A stretch of DNA of 27,123 nucleotides from JAUVXY01 sp964392345 (GTDB taxonomy: Bacteria > Actinomycetota > Humimicrobiia > Humimicrobiales > Humimicrobiaceae), in assembly GCA_964392345.1 (NCBI GenBank), contig CAYMPQ010000017.1, positions 1-27,123 on the forward strand, given 5' to 3'. Shown piece by piece: positions 1 to 8,225 of the stretch (within the stretch, counting starts at the first letter, position 1; the number at the start of each line of letters is the position of its first letter). A program made the position numbers and the translations under genes. Below the pieces are notes generated by a model that saw only the letters and a program-made list of their open reading frames with translations, was not told the DNA's origin and made no database searches.

Positions 1-1
1 T

Positions 2-328
2 CTTCTTACAGCAATTTTACTGCAGAGCACCGTTACTGCTTTAAATACTGTTAAAATAAATAAGACCAGGACTATAGCGCTTGCCATCGCAAATGAGGAA
101 ATAGAGAAAATCAGATTTATGGACTACAATGATGTCGGTATTTTTGGCGGAAATCCCAGCGGAACCCTGCAGTCTCAAAAAATAACTGATGATAATTATA
201 CTATAAATTATTACGTGACATGGGTAAATGGCGAAAACAGTTACAAGCAGGTTAAAGTAAATGTAATTAAAGATCCAATGAAGAAAAAAGTGGAGGTAAT
301 TACCTGGATTTATTCTGCTTCAAGGTGA
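2..328 (+). CDS. Pseudopilin/minor pilin-like protein, 5' partial (PilV/GspI-like)
   Basis: The reading frame is open from the left edge (first full codon at base 2) to a TGA at 326-328, leaving 108 residues. The N-terminal prepilin leader and cleavage site lie outside the window. What remains starts inside a hydrophobic helix, followed by LAIANEEIEKIRFMDYNDVG. This amphipathic continuation after the transmembrane helix is typical of PilV/GspI-type minor pilins, where residues in this helix pack into a pilus-tip or pseudopilus complex. A short beta-rich C-terminal domain follows and ends in a hydrophobic WIYSAS segment. The stop nearly abuts the next pilin-like gene, so the two are probably co-transcribed. 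The family call rests on the helix pattern and neighbours; the exact subtype is uncertain. Confidence 0.65.
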   Translation, partial: LLTAILLQSTVTALNTVKINKTRTIALAIANEEIEKIRFMDYNDVGIFGGNPSGTLQSQKITDDNYTINYYVTWVNGENSYKQVKVNVIKDPMKKKVEVITWIYSASR

Positions 329-359
329 TGTGCTGATTGGAACAATTTATGGTGCTGTT

Positions 360-938
360 ATGAGTATAAAGACTAAATTTAAATGCAGGCTAAAAAATGA
401 AGCTGGCTTTACGCTGGTAGAGCTAATGCTGGCAACCTTATTGGCGGTTGTTGTTGTAAGCATGGTATCCATGACTTTAATAAATTCGTCAAATACGGCA
501 AAAGATATCATCAGCATTGCTACCTCTGAAATAGATGCAAGAACAGCAATTTATAGAACAAGCAAAGATATAAGAGAATTGAACAATATTGAGCTGGCAG
601 ATAAAGATAATATTAAATTTACAAGCAATGTAGACAGTGATGAGGATTATGAAACAGTAACTTATTATTTACTGAGTAACGAGAGTGGCTATTATGATCT
701 GTACAGAAAAGTAGACAGCGACCCGGAAAAGATTATCATATCAAATATTATAAGCAATGATTTTTTTTCATATTACACAGACCTAAGTGGGAATAGCCTG
801 ATAACTCCTGTAACCGAATCCGAACTAAGAAATATTAAAATTGTAAAAATAAATATTGCTGTTGACCAGGGAAAATCCGGCTACAGCAACAGGACATTTA
901 GATTGGAAACACAAATTACTTTGAGAAATAAACTTTAA
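360..938 (+). CDS. Prepilin-type N-terminal methylation protein (PilW/GspJ-like)
   Basis: This is a secreted pseudopilin or minor pilin of a type IV pilus or type II secretion-like system. With the ATG at 360 it has a short basic leader, the prepilin peptidase site AG|FTLVELM (Gly before the cut, Glu at mature position 5), and a hydrophobic helix of about 22 residues (LATLLAVVVVSMVSMTLI). The globular remainder is about 140 residues. A GTG at 330 in the same frame would add ten residues. It has AAGG four bases upstream and sits next to the previous stop, but it gives an untypically hydrophobic leader, so I prefer 360. Position after a PilV/GspI-like gene and before a PilX-like gene matches the usual minor-pilin order. 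Prepilin peptidase and the assembly ATPase are not in the window. Confidence 0.78.
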   Translation: MSIKTKFKCRLKNEAGFTLVELMLATLLAVVVVSMVSMTLINSSNTAKDIISIATSEIDARTAIYRTSKDIRELNNIELADKDNIKFTSNVDSDEDYETVTYYLLSNESGYYDLYRKVDSDPEKIIISNIISNDFFSYYTDLSGNSLITPVTESELRNIKIVKINIAVDQGKSGYSNRTFRLETQITLRNKL

Positions 939-1006
939 ACAGTATATGTCTAAAGTTTGCTGAATATGGCATAAATTTAATTTATATAATTATAAAAAAT
1001 AAAAAT

Positions 1007-2356
1007 ATGACTAAAAAAAATAATAATGCTGCCAGCAAAGGCAATATTACAATAATAGTATTAATAATAGGAATGATAGTCATACTTGCAACTTCTGCAA
1101 TGATAAGTTTTATGATCCGCGACATTAAATTTACCAAACTTGATGAAAATAAACTAAGAGCCCTGAACTTTTCAGAAGCTGGAATATCTTACATGTATTC
1201 AGAAATAGACAAATACTACAGCGGTGAGACAGCAAGCCTTCCTTTTGGTCCCTATCCTGAGGAATACACAGGTTCTATTGAATCAGGTGAAGGCAGCTTC
1301 ACCGTAAGCTATGAAGTTTACCCTGCCGACAGCAGCTCACTTGTATCAGGTTATGCCATAACTTCAAAAGGCATGGATAAAAGCGGTGTAAAGAGAACAG
1401 TAAGGGTTAATGTTCTAACATTTAATATATTTAATTTTTTGTATTCACAAGACTCTTTAAATTATGGTGATATTGTTCCATCAGGAACTACGATTGATGG
1501 TCCTTTTTTTACAAATTCCGATTTAAATTTAAGAGGCAGGGCTACATTTTTGGAAGGGCCCCTCATGGTTGGCGGCAGTATGGTGCTCGGAGGAAATTCA
1601 GCCTTAGGTGAGGAAGGAAATCTGATAGATTTGTTTTTAGGCGGTTCCTTTGAGGATGTAAACGGCACCCCTATTAAGCCTCCTTTCAGCAGCTACAGCA
1701 ATGTTTTTGTAGATGACTTTTGTAACAACTTGATAGATCTTTCAATGTTAAATATCAGTGATGATTATGTAAATAGTTTAATAGATAATTATGGTGCATT
1801 AGAGATTCCCGGTGATTTATATATAAAAGATGGAGCAGTGGTCCCTGAAATAGTTGGAAATACGGATAATTATATGTATTTCAGCCCTGATGGAATTTTG
1901 CATATAAAAGGCAATATCGTAGTTCGTGGAAATATTGATATTGGTAAAACTTCCGGGAAAAAATTTACCATAAATTATCAGGGTAAAGCAAAATTGGTAG
2001 CTACCGGGAACATAAATGTTAATACTCAGGTAATACCAGTTAATGATTTAAACTATTTTCCCGGAGAAGACCTGCTGATTTTAGTGTCACAAACCGGTAT
2101 ATATATAAAAGAAAGAAATCCAAAATCTCCAAGCTATAGCAACCCGAATATTGCTGCAATGATGATTTCTTCAAACTTACTTAAAACAGAGGAAAACACA
2201 GTTGTCAGGGGCGGTTTAATTTCTGGTACAATAGAGCTGGACAATAATACATATGTCTATTATGAACCAGACATAGGCAGTTCACTGCCAGAGGGAATGC
2301 CGGAAACTTCCAATATTATATTTGCCGGTAGCTGGCAGGAGATACAAAATCAATAA
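1007..2356 (+). CDS. PilX-like pilus assembly/surface protein with beta-rich C-terminal region
   Basis: The 449-residue protein starts with a short basic, Asn-rich tail and one hydrophobic segment (about residues 14-35, ITIIVLIIGMIVILATSAMI). It continues with NFSEAGISYMYSEI, the 'AEAG...A' helix pattern of PilX/PilV-like proteins. There is no strict G|FTLxE cleavage motif; an SKG before the hydrophobic helix could serve. The long remainder (about 130-440) has repeated Gly/Asn-rich short strands such as GPFFTNSDLNLRGRATF and LHIKGNIVVRGNIDIG, suggesting a stacked-strand or beta-solenoid fold. It lies 68 bases after the previous pilin gene. A perfect TATAAT (985-990) sits 17 bases before the ATG but lacks a convincing -35, and there is no Shine-Dalgarno site. 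Function is inferred from position and N-terminal architecture only. Confidence 0.6.
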   Translation: MTKKNNNAASKGNITIIVLIIGMIVILATSAMISFMIRDIKFTKLDENKLRALNFSEAGISYMYSEIDKYYSGETASLPFGPYPEEYTGSIESGEGSFTVSYEVYPADSSSLVSGYAITSKGMDKSGVKRTVRVNVLTFNIFNFLYSQDSLNYGDIVPSGTTIDGPFFTNSDLNLRGRATFLEGPLMVGGSMVLGGNSALGEEGNLIDLFLGGSFEDVNGTPIKPPFSSYSNVFVDDFCNNLIDLSMLNISDDYVNSLIDNYGALEIPGDLYIKDGAVVPEIVGNTDNYMYFSPDGILHIKGNIVVRGNIDIGKTSGKKFTINYQGKAKLVATGNINVNTQVIPVNDLNYFPGEDLLILVSQTGIYIKERNPKSPSYSNPNIAAMMISSNLLKTEENTVVRGGLISGTIELDNNTYVYYEPDIGSSLPEGMPETSNIIFAGSWQEIQNQ

Positions 2357-2399
2357 TAAATTTTCTGTTATCAACAATCATATTAAAATAAATAAAAAA

Positions 2400-3512
2400 A
2401 TGGAAAACTGTTTTAAGCATAGGATAAACAGGCTAAAAGCCTGTTTAAAAAATAAAAATGTAGAAAATATAATAATACTAAAGGATGAAAATATTTTTTA
2501 CTTAACTGGATTTTACGGTAAGGATTCTGATAGTATATTCCTCCTGATAAATGGTGATATGTATCTTTTTGTTAATTTTATTTTTCTTGAGCAAGCTCAA
2601 AAATCTATAACAACAGATAAAATAAACATTATTTTATACTCCGGGGACAAATATGGGAAACTTTTAGAGATTATAAAAGATTATAATACCAGGGCAATAG
2701 GGGCAGATGGAAGCAGTATCACTTATGCTGATTTTATAAAATTAGAAAACTTTCTTAATTTGCAGGACAAAAAATTGCTAAATCCTGGTAAATTGGTAGA
2801 GGGCCTGAGGGTAATAAAAGATGATATTGAAATTTTCAATATAAAAAAAGCATGCAATATTACAGATAATGCATATAGCAGCATATTAAATTTAAAATCT
2901 TCTGATATATTAAAATTCTCAGAAATAGAACTTATGCATGAAGTTGAAAAAGAACTAATCCGTTTTGGTTCGGATGGAAGGTCATTTGACGCAATAGTTG
3001 CAAGTGGTAAAAATTCATCCCTTCCGCATCACATATCCTCAAGAGAAAAGATAAAAGGCGGAGTATTGCTGATGGATTTTGGGTGCAAATTTGAAAATTA
3101 TTGTTCAGATATTACGCGAACAGTTTTTTTGAAAAATAACAAAAAAAATAATGAAATTAAAAAAATTTATGATATAGTCTTACAATCTCAAACGAAAGCC
3201 ATAGAGGCATGCAGAGAAGGGGTAAGCTGTTCTGAGTTAGATGGACTGGTCAGGGATTTTATAAAGTCTAAAGGGTACGGTGAAAATTTTGGCCATGGTC
3301 TCGGACATGGTGTAGGGATAGAAGTGCATGAAGAACCAAGTGTGTCTTGCAGAAGCAAGGCAATATTAAAAAAGAACATGGTTATTACAATTGAACCCGG
3401 CATATACATTAAGGGCATTGGAGGAGTAAGAATAGAGGATATGGTGCTGGTTAAAGAAAATTGCTGTGAGGTTCTTTACAAATCTGATAAAGCGTGCATA
3501 ACTTTGGGTTGA
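2400..3512 (+). CDS. M24 family metallopeptidase (Xaa-Pro aminopeptidase/dipeptidase-like)
   Basis: Cytosolic metallopeptidase of the pita-bread fold that releases residues before proline or cleaves Xaa-Pro dipeptides. The 370-residue protein has an N-terminal creatinase-like domain (about 1-120) and a C-terminal catalytic domain. The metal-ligand motifs are visible in order: LLMDFG...CSDITRTV (two Asp), HGLGHGVGIEVHE (His), ITIEPGIYI (Glu) and GGVRIEDMVLV (Glu). The frame is open upstream to an ATG at 2322, which overlaps the preceding gene. The ATG at 2400 gives the family-typical N terminus and clears that overlap. No clear Shine-Dalgarno site precedes it. Placement directly upstream of efp matches the Bacillus yqhT-efp order, and a link to proline-rich peptide turnover is plausible. 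Substrate length (PepQ or PepP) cannot be fixed from the sequence. Confidence 0.9.
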   Translation: MENCFKHRINRLKACLKNKNVENIIILKDENIFYLTGFYGKDSDSIFLLINGDMYLFVNFIFLEQAQKSITTDKINIILYSGDKYGKLLEIIKDYNTRAIGADGSSITYADFIKLENFLNLQDKKLLNPGKLVEGLRVIKDDIEIFNIKKACNITDNAYSSILNLKSSDILKFSEIELMHEVEKELIRFGSDGRSFDAIVASGKNSSLPHHISSREKIKGGVLLMDFGCKFENYCSDITRTVFLKNNKKNNEIKKIYDIVLQSQTKAIEACREGVSCSELDGLVRDFIKSKGYGENFGHGLGHGVGIEVHEEPSVSCRSKAILKKNMVITIEPGIYIKGIGGVRIEDMVLVKENCCEVLYKSDKACITLG

Positions 3513-3530
3513 TGTTTAAAAAATTTATTT

Positions 3531-3537
3531 AGAGGAG
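3531..3537 (+). promoter_or_regulatory. Strong Shine-Dalgarno site of efp
   Basis: AGAGGAG lies seven bases before the efp ATG at 3545. It is one of the strongest ribosome binding sites in the window, where many neighbouring genes have none recognisable. It fixes the efp start and suggests high independent translation. Confidence 0.75.
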
Positions 3538-3544
3538 TTTTTTT

Positions 3545-4108
3545 ATGATAAGTACAAGTGATTTTAAAAATGGTATGTCTATTAATTATAAAGATCAATT
3601 ATATGAAATACTATATTTTCAACATGTCAAACCTGGCAAAGGCGGGGCTTTTGTGAGAACAAAACTAAAAAACTTAAATACAGGAGCTATTACAGATAAG
3701 ACTTTCAGGGCTGGGGAAAAAGTCGAAAAAGCAGTTATGGACACAAAAAAAATGCAGTTCTTATACAGAGATGAGCATCATTACAATTTCATGGACACTA
3801 AAACTTATGAGCAAATTCCAATAAGTAAGGACCATATTGGGGGAAAAGAAAATTTTTTATTGGAAGATATTGAAGTATCGGTGATATTCTACAAGGGCGA
3901 GCCTATCTCTATAGAACTTCCAACTTTCATAGAGGCTAAAATTATTGACACAGAACCAGGTGTTAAAGGTGATACAGTTAACAGCAATTATAAACCTGCA
4001 AAGATTGAAACAGGCATGACCATGCAAGTCCCCTTATTTATAAATAAAGGTGATATAATCAAGGTAGATACGCGAACAGGCGAATATATAACAAGGATAA
4101 GCAAATAA
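3545..4108 (+). CDS. efp: Elongation factor P
   Basis: EF-P binds between the ribosomal P and E sites and relieves stalling at consecutive prolines. Length (187 residues) and the whole N-terminal KOW-like domain plus two OB domains fit the family. The tip loop of domain I reads HVKPGKGGAFVRTKL, with Lys32 at the modified position. This matches the Lys32 loop of Bacillus subtilis EF-P (carries 5-aminopentanol) rather than the Arg32 type that is rhamnosylated. No EpmA/EpmB or YmfI-like modification gene is in the window. The closing motif DIIKVDTRTGEYITR is canonical. A strong Shine-Dalgarno site supports the start. It sits between the M24 peptidase and nusB, a frequent arrangement in Gram-positive bacteria. 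Confidence 0.97.
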   Translation: MISTSDFKNGMSINYKDQLYEILYFQHVKPGKGGAFVRTKLKNLNTGAITDKTFRAGEKVEKAVMDTKKMQFLYRDEHHYNFMDTKTYEQIPISKDHIGGKENFLLEDIEVSVIFYKGEPISIELPTFIEAKIIDTEPGVKGDTVNSNYKPAKIETGMTMQVPLFINKGDIIKVDTRTGEYITRISK

Positions 4109-4136
4109 TAAAAAAATAATAGAGACATAAAAAAGT

Positions 4137-4535
4137 ATGACAAGAAGAAAAAGCAGGATAGATGCTGTGATACTACTTTATCAAAGCGATCTGCTTGAAA
4201 AAAATATAAAAGAAATAATAAAAAATGAAATAATGTTTGAGAAAAAAATTGATGATTTTACAATGAAATTGCTGGCGGGTGTCAGCAAACACAGAAAAAA
4301 AATAGATAGCATGATTAAAGAAATAGCAGAAAACTGGACTTTGGAAAGAATGGCAATTATAGACAGAAATATACTAAGAGTAGCTATATATGAAATGCTG
4401 TATGAAAAAGATATCCCTCTCAAGGTATCTATTGATGAGGCTATAGAAATTGCAAAGATTATTGGTCAAAAAGAAGATACTCCCAAATTTATAAATGGTG
4501 TGCTTGGGAAAATTTTAATAAATATAACTAACTAA
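4137..4535 (+). CDS. nusB: Transcription antitermination factor NusB
   Basis: NusB pairs with NusE (S10) on boxA RNA and supports rRNA antitermination and processing. The 132-residue all-alpha protein starts MTRRKSRIDAVILLYQSD, the usual R..R..A...LY opening. It contains ENWTLERMAIIDRNILRVA and the C-terminal IPLKVSIDEAIEIAK...FINGVLGKI, the conserved NusB signature. It lies 28 bases after efp and 22 bases before the prenyltransferase, so it is probably in the same transcript. Only a weak AGAGA precedes the start. Length is normal. Confidence 0.95.
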   Translation: MTRRKSRIDAVILLYQSDLLEKNIKEIIKNEIMFEKKIDDFTMKLLAGVSKHRKKIDSMIKEIAENWTLERMAIIDRNILRVAIYEMLYEKDIPLKVSIDEAIEIAKIIGQKEDTPKFINGVLGKILINITN

Positions 4536-4557
4536 AATTCCATAAATTAATTTTAAG

Positions 4558-5463
4558 ATGATTGATTCTGCTGCAAATAGTACAATAAAAAATTTATACC
4601 CTGATTTTTTAGTAAAAGAAATAAATAAGAATCTAAATTTTTATTTAAAAAAATACAGAAACAGCCCGCCCATACTAAGAGAAGCAATCCGGTATACTAT
4701 AACAAGCGGGGGCAAAAGATTTAGGCCAATATTATGCCTGCTTACAGCAAAAAGTTTAGGCAAGAATTACAAAACGGCGTTTCCAACTGCTTGTGCCATT
4801 GAATTCATACATACCTACTCTTTAGTGCATGACGATCTGCCATCAATTGATAACGATGATTTAAGAAGAGGAAAACCTACATGCCATAGAATGTTTGGTG
4901 AAGATATGGCAATACTTACAGGCGATGCATTATTTGCAGAATCTTTCAGCCTTATATTAGAACATCAAAAATCTGATTGTGAAACCAAGATCAGGATATT
5001 AAACGAGATTGCAAATGCTTCCGGAGCATTGGGAATGATTTCAGGACAAATAGTTGACGTTTACTTCTCAGGTAAAAAAATAGATGAAAAAAAATTAGAG
5101 TATATGCATGCCAATAAAACAGGGAAGTTGATTACAGCATCTGTAAGATGCGGTGCTATTTTAGCTGGAGCAAGCAATGATTACCTTGAAAAGTTTACTG
5201 TATTTTCAAAAAACATAGGACTTGCTTTCCAGATAACCGATGATATTCTAGATGCAACTTCAAACAGCAAAGTGGCAGGAAAGACTGTCGGGAAAGACAG
5301 CATTCAGAAAAAAAACACTTTTGTGAGTATGTATGGGATTGACAAATCAAGGGAAATAGCAGAAGAAAAGATACAATATGCCATAAAAATTATAAAAAGT
5401 ATGGACATAGACTACAAGTGGCTGATAAACATTTCCAAATTTTTACTCCTGCGAAAAGCTTGA
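4558..5463 (+). CDS. ispA: Polyprenyl (probably farnesyl) diphosphate synthase
   Basis: Cytosolic prenyltransferase condensing isopentenyl diphosphate onto allylic diphosphates to make short-chain isoprenoids. Visible motifs are GGKRFRP (residues 51-57, diphosphate binding), the first Asp-rich motif DDLPSID (92-98), DLRRGKPT just after it, a GQ motif (ISGQIVD) and the second Asp-rich motif ITDDILD near residue 225. Tyr-Ser at the fifth and fourth positions before the first motif (HTYSLVHDD), together with the two-residue insertion in that motif, match type II bacterial farnesyl diphosphate synthases. A C15 product is therefore likely but not proven. The 301-residue length is normal. ispH lies further down the window; dxs and tlyA, which often follow ispA, are absent here. 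Confidence 0.93.
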   Translation: MIDSAANSTIKNLYPDFLVKEINKNLNFYLKKYRNSPPILREAIRYTITSGGKRFRPILCLLTAKSLGKNYKTAFPTACAIEFIHTYSLVHDDLPSIDNDDLRRGKPTCHRMFGEDMAILTGDALFAESFSLILEHQKSDCETKIRILNEIANASGALGMISGQIVDVYFSGKKIDEKKLEYMHANKTGKLITASVRCGAILAGASNDYLEKFTVFSKNIGLAFQITDDILDATSNSKVAGKTVGKDSIQKKNTFVSMYGIDKSREIAEEKIQYAIKIIKSMDIDYKWLINISKFLLLRKA

Positions 5464-5541
5464 AGAGTTTTGGAAATAAAGAATAAAATTTAAGTTAAAT
5501 TATGTTAAAATAATTTTGAAAACTACAAAAAAAGAAAGCAT

Positions 5542-6423
5542 ATGAAAAAGATAGGAATAATTTCAAATAATCAAAATATAAAGGCTGTAAAAATAGCAAA
5601 GAAAATATATGATTACTTGCTTGACAAAAAAAATGAAGTTTTTTTGTTAAAAGACGACACTTTACCGCAAAAATACTCACTTCCATCAGTGTTGGAACCA
5701 GAATTTAACTCGGAAATAGAGTTGCTGGTATCAGTTGGAGGCGATGGCACTTTTTTAAGGGCTTCCCAGCATTCATTTAAAAAAGAGATACCGATTATGG
5801 GAGTAAATGTAGGAAATCTTGGATTTTTAGCTGAAATTGACATAGCTAATATGTATAGTTCCCTTGATTGCGTATTAAACAACAAATACAAAATAGAAGA
5901 AAGGATGTTGATAGAAGGAAGATTATATAGGAATGGCAAAATAGCAGGCAATACAGGGCAGCCATACTTAGCTTTAAATGAATTTGTTGTTAGCAGGCCA
6001 ATACCCGGAAAGGTTATAAAAATAGAAATAATTGTAAATGAAGAATGTATAATGAGCTTCAGTGCAGACGGAATTATAGTTGCTACCCCTACAGGTTCAA
6101 CAGCTTATTCAATGTCGGCAGGGGGTCCGATAGTTGAGCCTAAAAGCAAAGTCATAATTGTTACTCCAATATGTGCTCATACTGTTTACAATAGAAGCAT
6201 GGTGCTGAGTCCTGACAATAAACTAGAAATTAAAGTAAGTTCCAAGAACAAAAGTGTTATTTTAAATGCTGATGGCGTAGATACAGGAGAAACAATACAG
6301 TCAAATGATATATTCAGGATTGAAAAATCCAAAAAAAAGTTAAAGCTTATAATGGTAGATAAAAATATATTTTTTAAAATTTTTAAGGAAAAACTTTTAG
6401 GTAAAAAAAGGGATACAATTTAA
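5542..6423 (+). CDS. nadK: NAD kinase
   Basis: Phosphorylates NAD to NADP using ATP or polyphosphate. The 293-residue protein carries the catalytic GGDGT motif (residues 66-70, Asp68). The N-E pair is in LALNEFVV (146-147), followed by SADGIIVATPTGSTAYSMSAGGP (split here: D176-G177 and the TPTGSTAYS loop). A conserved PICAHT segment comes later. The domain order is the standard Rossmann-like N-terminal and beta-sandwich C-terminal arrangement. The gap from ispA is 78 bases and AT-rich, with only a weak AGAAAG before the ATG. It sits directly upstream of recN, a common pairing in Gram-positive bacteria. The lysine-rich C-terminal tail after the core is a little long. Confidence 0.96.
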   Translation: MKKIGIISNNQNIKAVKIAKKIYDYLLDKKNEVFLLKDDTLPQKYSLPSVLEPEFNSEIELLVSVGGDGTFLRASQHSFKKEIPIMGVNVGNLGFLAEIDIANMYSSLDCVLNNKYKIEERMLIEGRLYRNGKIAGNTGQPYLALNEFVVSRPIPGKVIKIEIIVNEECIMSFSADGIIVATPTGSTAYSMSAGGPIVEPKSKVIIVTPICAHTVYNRSMVLSPDNKLEIKVSSKNKSVILNADGVDTGETIQSNDIFRIEKSKKKLKLIMVDKNIFFKIFKEKLLGKKRDTI

Positions 6424-6449
6424 TTTAACTTAACATAAATTTTAGTATT

Positions 6450-8225
6450 ATGCTAAAAGAATTACAGGTAAAAAATTTTGCAATAATAGACGATGTAAAG
6501 ATAAGATTTGAAGAAGGTTTAAATATCTTAACAGGAGAAACTGGAGCAGGCAAGACTCTTATAATAGAAGCTATTAATTTATTAATAGGCGAGAGGGCAG
6601 ACAGCAGTTTAATAAGGAGCAGCGAAGAAAAATTAATGGTTCAAGGTTTTTTTGACTTTAGTAGTAATCAGGAAGTAATTAATTTTCTGAGAAATGAAAA
6701 TATTATTGCTGAGGATGATTCGGTAGACGACATAGTAGTTAGCAGAGAAGTTAATAAAAAAGGCAAAAATAGAGCATTTATAAATGGAATTTTTACACAG
6801 ATCAGTACTTTAAAAAAGTTATCTCTATGCTTTATTGATATTCATGGCCAGCATGATCACCAATATTTGCTTGAACCAAAAACGCACATTGAAATAGTTG
6901 ATAGAATGGGCAAAGAAGAATTAAAAAATATTAAGGACACGTACAGGAACACACTGAATGACTATCTGGGCAAAAAAGAAGAACTTTTACAGCTCGAAAA
7001 ATTACAGGAAGAAAAAGAGAAAACGCTTTTAGACCTAAAATATAAACTTAATGAAATTGAAAATCTAAATATTGAAGAAAATGAGGAAGAAGAATTAGAA
7101 AATGAAGCAAAAATATTAAAAAATTATGAAAAAATATATCAGCTTTCCTCAGAGTGTCAAAACATACTTAATGGAGGCAGCGCAGAGCTTTCTTCTATAA
7201 GTGATAAAATAGCAATATTGGAAAAAAATGTTTTAAAACTTGCAGAAATAGATAAAAGATTTAAAAAATATACAAATGAAATAAGTTCAATAAACATATT
7301 TGTAGAAGAACTTAGCCGCTATTTAAGCACATATCTTTCAGATATTGAGTACAGCCCTGACAGGCTTGAATTTATACAGGAAAGACTTTACAAATTATCA
7401 GGGATTAAAAAGAAGTATGGGTTGGATTTACCATCAATTTTAAAGCATTCAAAGGAGATAAAAGAGGAAATTGAAAACCTTGAAAATATTGAGTATAAAC
7501 TTGAGAACAACAGGAAAAAGTTTGAAACTATTAAAAAAGACTTAGTAGATAAAGCAATCAAACTAAGCAGCTGTCGAAAAAAAATAATAGGAAATTTTGA
7601 AAACAAAGTAAGGAACGAATTAAATAGCCTTAATTTTAAATCAGTTACATTTAAAGCGCAGATGGATCTTGCCGGTGGAGACAATGGGGTAAAAATAAAT
7701 GGGAAAAGCGTGAGATTGTCTAAAAATGGCATAGATAATATAGAATTTTTGATTTCACTTAATCCGGGAGAAAATATAAAACCATTAAAAAAGATAGCTT
7801 CAGGCGGTGAAATTTCAAGAATCATGTTAGCTCTTAAATCTATTATTGGTTCAGTAGACAATATGTCAATTATGGTATTTGATGAGATAGATGCAGGTAT
7901 AGGTGGAGAAACATCAAGAATAGTAGGAGAAAAATTATATAAGATATCAAGAAACCATCAGGTTGTGTGCATTACCCATCTTGCACAAATAGCATGTTTT
8001 TCGGATTGCCACCTTTTTATTGATAAATATATTGAGGATGGGAGAACTAAAATAACAATAAGAAAGCTAAATGGGGACGGTAAAATAAGGGAAATATCAA
8101 GAATGCTAAGCGGGAAAAAGGAAAGCAGCATATCTATTATGCATGCAGAAGAACTTTTAAATCAATGCAATATAGCTAAAAATAACCAGGCATTGAAAGA
8201 AGGATCAATAAAAATTGAGCTCTAA
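6450..8225 (+). CDS. recN: DNA repair protein RecN
   Basis: SMC-like ATPase that acts at double-strand breaks and loads early in recombination repair. The 591-residue protein has the N-terminal MLKELQVKNFAIIDDV opening, Walker A GETGAGKT (29-36), and IDIHGQHDHQYLL, typical of RecN. A long charged coiled-coil region (about 150-400, many Glu/Lys) follows. The C-terminal ATPase half has ASGGEISRIMLAL (ABC signature), Walker B IMVFDEIDAGIGGE and the H-loop VCITHLAQIA. It is slightly longer than the Bacillus protein. No Shine-Dalgarno site is visible. The 3' end overlaps the next gene by 11 bases. An SOS operator is not obvious upstream. Confidence 0.97.
   Translation: MLKELQVKNFAIIDDVKIRFEEGLNILTGETGAGKTLIIEAINLLIGERADSSLIRSSEEKLMVQGFFDFSSNQEVINFLRNENIIAEDDSVDDIVVSREVNKKGKNRAFINGIFTQISTLKKLSLCFIDIHGQHDHQYLLEPKTHIEIVDRMGKEELKNIKDTYRNTLNDYLGKKEELLQLEKLQEEKEKTLLDLKYKLNEIENLNIEENEEEELENEAKILKNYEKIYQLSSECQNILNGGSAELSSISDKIAILEKNVLKLAEIDKRFKKYTNEISSINIFVEELSRYLSTYLSDIEYSPDRLEFIQERLYKLSGIKKKYGLDLPSILKHSKEIKEEIENLENIEYKLENNRKKFETIKKDLVDKAIKLSSCRKKIIGNFENKVRNELNSLNFKSVTFKAQMDLAGGDNGVKINGKSVRLSKNGIDNIEFLISLNPGENIKPLKKIASGGEISRIMLALKSIIGSVDNMSIMVFDEIDAGIGGETSRIVGEKLYKISRNHQVVCITHLAQIACFSDCHLFIDKYIEDGRTKITIRKLNGDGKIREISRMLSGKKESSISIMHAEELLNQCNIAKNNQALKEGSIKIEL

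Noticed and set aside
7388..7861. 157-codon minus-strand open frame inside recN
   Set aside because: It is a shadow of the recN coding frame; RecN motifs are intact and the antisense peptide has no recognisable features.
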